Shown here: in pieces, positions 60,801-64,000 of the stretch
How positions within the stretch are numbered: the stretch's first letter is position 1
How the letters are laid out: each line of letters opens with the position of its first letter
Source of the DNA: Ornithinibacillus bavariensis
Lineage (GTDB): Bacteria; Bacillota; Bacilli; Bacillales; Amphibacillaceae
Assembly (NCBI RefSeq): GCF_018333235.1
Contig: NZ_BORP01000002.1
Location: 1 to 64,000, forward strand
Direction: 5' to 3'
Length of the DNA stretch: 64,000 nt
Program-made: the position numbers and the translations under genes
Notes under the pieces: model-generated
The model's input: only the letters and a program-made list of their open reading frames with translations
Told to the model about the DNA's origin: nothing
The model's database searches: none

Positions 60801-63800
60801 GATTCGTGTTATCTCGATTATCTTGGTTATTATGATTATTTTGGCTATCTTGATTAGCATTATCATTATTGTTAGTGCCACAAGCAGATAATGCTGCAAT
60901 CAATACGATAGAGAAAAGAATTCTCAAGTAATTTTTTTTCATTTGTTTTCACTCCTTAATGGTTTTGTCATAGTATTAGTAGTTCATTGAGAAAATATTG
61001 ATGGAAATATAAAAAACACAACTTCCTATTTTACGTTTAAATAGCTATCCGCTAAACTAGCATTAGAATACGTTTTGAGGAAGGAAAGAAACATGAATAC
61101 AATCCTAGTTGTAGACGATGATGCACATATACGGAAATTAATAAGGCTTTATTTGGAGAATAGTCATTATCATGTGATTGAGGCGGCTGACGGTAAGGAA
61201 GCGCTACATCTTCTAGGAAAAAACACGATTGACTTGGCAATTGTCGATGTCATGATGCCACATGTGGATGGCTATGAACTCACAGAAGATATTCGTTCCT
61301 TTTTAGACATTCCTATTCTGATGGTAACGGCAAAGGCGGAGTCACAGGATAAGGTAAAGGGGTTCCGCGCAGGGACAGATGATTATTTAGTAAAGCCCTT
61401 TGATCCAGTGGAATTGATTCTGCGAGTTGAGGCTTTGTTAAAGCGTTATAATATCAACATTGAAAATAGAATTAAGCTTGGGTCAGTTACTATTGATAAA
61501 GACCGTTTAACTGTTTATACGGAAGAGGAGACAGTTTCATTAAAGAAAAAGGAATGTGAGTTATTGTTTGTGCTAGCTAGTTCACCGGGAAAAATATTCA
61601 CCCGAAATCAATTAATCGAGAAAATCTGGGGCTATGATTATGAGGGTGATGAACGGACAGTCGATGTGCATATAAAACGGTTAAGAGAACAGCTAGAGGT
61701 ATTTGAAGATATAACGATTACGACCGTAAGAGGTCTTGGGTATAGGCTGGAGGACAAGGATGTTTAGAAGCCTGTATTTAAAAATTGTACAGACATTTAT
61801 TTCTGTAGTATTAATCAGTATTTTTATTTCCTATTTTTTAACACCGTTCTCTCTAAATCAAGAAGAAATATTTAAGGAAGAATTATCAAAAATATCCATG
61901 GGTATTGCCCAGGTAATTCAAATGACAGGACCAGAAAGCATACCGGAATTGATTAGGGGATTTGATGATGAGAATTTAAATATCCTTATTACCAATGGGG
62001 AATATACATTTTTTGTTAATGAAGGCGATGATCGTTTACAGATACGGAAGAAGGATGTAGAGGAGATTCTTAGACATACCTTTGATGACCCCGTTGTTTT
62101 GGTGGATAAAGATAACAGGTCAGCTAGAATTATAGGTGTACCAATTAACGTATCAGGGAAAAAATATGCACTAATTACACGAATTGATTATGAAGATGAG
62201 TTTGAGGATATTCAACAAGGAATCTTTATGTCTTTAGTTATTGTGTTAATGGTTGGTAGTCTCTTAATTCTCCTAGCATCGACCTATTTAGTAAAACCCA
62301 TTAGGAATTTGACCCATGCTGCACGAAAGCTTGCTAAAGGGGATTTCTCAGTACGAGTAGAGAAAAAGGAAGGCAAAAACCAGGATGAGGTTGGGGAACT
62401 AATCGATAGCTTTAATCATATGGCAACTGAGATTGAAAAAATTGATATGATGCGAGCAGACTTTGTTAGTAATGTCTCTCATGAAATACAATCGCCCCTT
62501 ACTTCGATAAAAGGATTTACAAAAGCCATTATGGATGATGTAGTTCCAAAGGAAGACCAGAAGGAATACCTAACCATAATTTATCAAGAGATTGAACGAA
62601 TGTCGAGGTTAAGTGATAACTTATTACGTATGGCATCACTGGATTCAGAGCACCATCCATACCACCCCGTTTCCTATCGTCTTGATGAACAATTAAGAAA
62701 ATCGATATTAACAACCCAGCCACAGTGGGAAAAAAAGAATCTATCCATAGAGCTAGATTTAGAACCTGTTGAAATATTTGCTGATAAGGATTTGATGGAG
62801 CAGGTATGGCTTAATTTAGTTATAAATGCGATAAAATATTCCCATGATAATGGAACCATCGAAATTGCTATTAAAATTGCTGGTGGTCAAATTCATGTAC
62901 TAGTTAGAGATTACGGTATTGGAATACCGGGAGAGGCAATACCTAACTTATTCAGTCGTTTCTATAAAGTGGATCGTTCTAGAAACCGTTCAATCGATGG
63001 AAATGGATTAGGGCTTTCTATCGTGAAGAAAATAATATCGATCCATAAGTTCAGTATTCATGTTATCAGTGAAGAAGGGGTGGGCTCAACATTCACAGTA
63101 AAAATACCAATCAGGCACTAAAAAAAGGGCTAGGAACAATTTTTTGTTCTTAGTCCTTTTCAGTTCATATTCAGTTCATATTTATAATTTATACTAAAAA
63201 CAAAATAAGATCATTAGAAATTTCTTTATTTGTGAAACGAAGTACAAAGTAATTTCGTATAGATAAGTGATACTCCAAAAAAAGGGTATTAATCTAGGAT
63301 GAAATTGGCAAGTCTGAATATAAGAGTAAGAACAGCTAGGGGGAATAGACATGTTCTTTCATCCAATGGATTTTTTAATAATTATCGCTTTTGGACTTGC
63401 GATGTGGGCACAAAGTCTTGTACAGCGTAATTTCCGAAAAGGTTCTAAAATAGGCTCATCCTCTGGGATGACAGGTGTAGAAGTAGCAAGGAAAATTTTA
63501 GATAGTGAAGGACTCTCTGATGTAAGGATTGAGCTTTCAAGAAGAGGAGCATTATCCGATCACTATGATCCGACAGCTAAGGTTGTTCGACTTTCGGAGC
63601 CTGTATATCGCGGGAAATCTATCGCTTCTCTGGCGGTTGCTGCACATGAGGTTGGGCATGCTATCCAGCATGCGAATCATTATTCCATGCTAGTGTTTCG
63701 TCATAAGCTTTTTCCAGTGGCGAATATTAGCTCCCAGCTAGCACCATTTTTATTAATTGCTGGATTCATTTTTTCCATACCGAGTCTAATTGGAATTGGA

Positions 63801-64000
63801 ATTGTTTTTTTTGCGGCAGCAGTCGTTTTTCAGCTCGTCACCCTACCTGTTGAGTACAACGCATCGAGTCGAGCTAGAAATAAATTAATTACACTTGGAA
63901 TGATTACGAATCAAGAGGAGAAAGGCGTAGGTAAGGTTTTAAATGCGGCGGCTTTGACCTATGTAGCAAGTACCTTAATCGCTTTACTTGAATTAGTAAA

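Overview
The window looks like a chromosomal segment of a low-GC, endospore-forming Gram-positive bacterium of the family Bacillaceae, of the Oceanobacillus/Virgibacillus type. The basis is AT-rich DNA, strong AGGAGG-type ribosome binding sites, the sporulation genes prkA, yhbH and spoVR, SipW/camelysin secretion, a YeeI-type YebC protein, a CIRCE element, Zur boxes and Bacillus-style riboswitches. The genus is inference. No rRNA, tRNA or CRISPR array was seen. A transposase gene is cut by the left edge and a YugP-type metalloprotease gene by the right edge.

Layout. 1-2.6 kb: end of an IS1182-type element, then a DHA2 drug exporter. 2.6-7.1 kb: secretion cassette with an NprR-like HTH/TPR regulator, a camelysin/TasA-like protein, SipW signal peptidase and a secreted neutral protease. 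7.6-13.7 kb: malate:quinone oxidoreductase, GNAT, MFS, DUF1646 transporter, a lipoprotein and CtaG. 13.7-22.5 kb: pncA-pncB NAD salvage, uracil-DNA glycosylase-like protein, HD hydrolase, a MITE-like element, a thioesterase gene behind a complete cobalamin riboswitch, FMN reductase, LysM amidase, tyrosine phosphatase and an amino acid permease. 22.7-26.1 kb: two tandem TPP riboswitches controlling tenA-thiD-thiM-thiE. 26.3-28.5 kb: nitrilase, GNAT and LysE exporter. 28.8-34.3 kb: TetR/ABC operon, small enzymes, a broken IS1595 transposase and an SMR pump. 34.6-37.3 kb: an alkylation-repair protein, a 17-unit 51-bp tandem array and a CPBP protease. 37.5-47.3 kb: yeeI, prkA, yhbH, CIRCE-controlled htpG, a decayed toxin-antitoxin locus, Zur-controlled znuA and spoVR. 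47.5-55.9 kb: ArsR/SRPBCC/hydrolase operon, MetX-like protein with a LysR regulator, an ArsB-type transporter, MFS, TPR and NTF2-like proteins. 56-60.2 kb: an intact type I toxin-antitoxin locus, a DUF4083 protein, a second 51-bp array, a 3-hydroxyacyl-CoA dehydrogenase, a LuxR-type regulator and a decaying region with a second IS1182 end. 60.2-64 kb: CAP-domain lipoprotein, two-component system and the YugP protease.

The most interesting material lies between the genes. It comprises (i) a hidden 38-aa holin-like toxin with a convergent antitoxin RNA, plus a second copy 12 kb away that has lost the toxin but keeps the RNA promoter and its three hairpins; (ii) two unrelated tandem arrays that share an exact 51-bp period; (iii) a complete cobalamin riboswitch with no B12-related gene behind it; and (iv) tandem TPP riboswitches, each with its own terminator.
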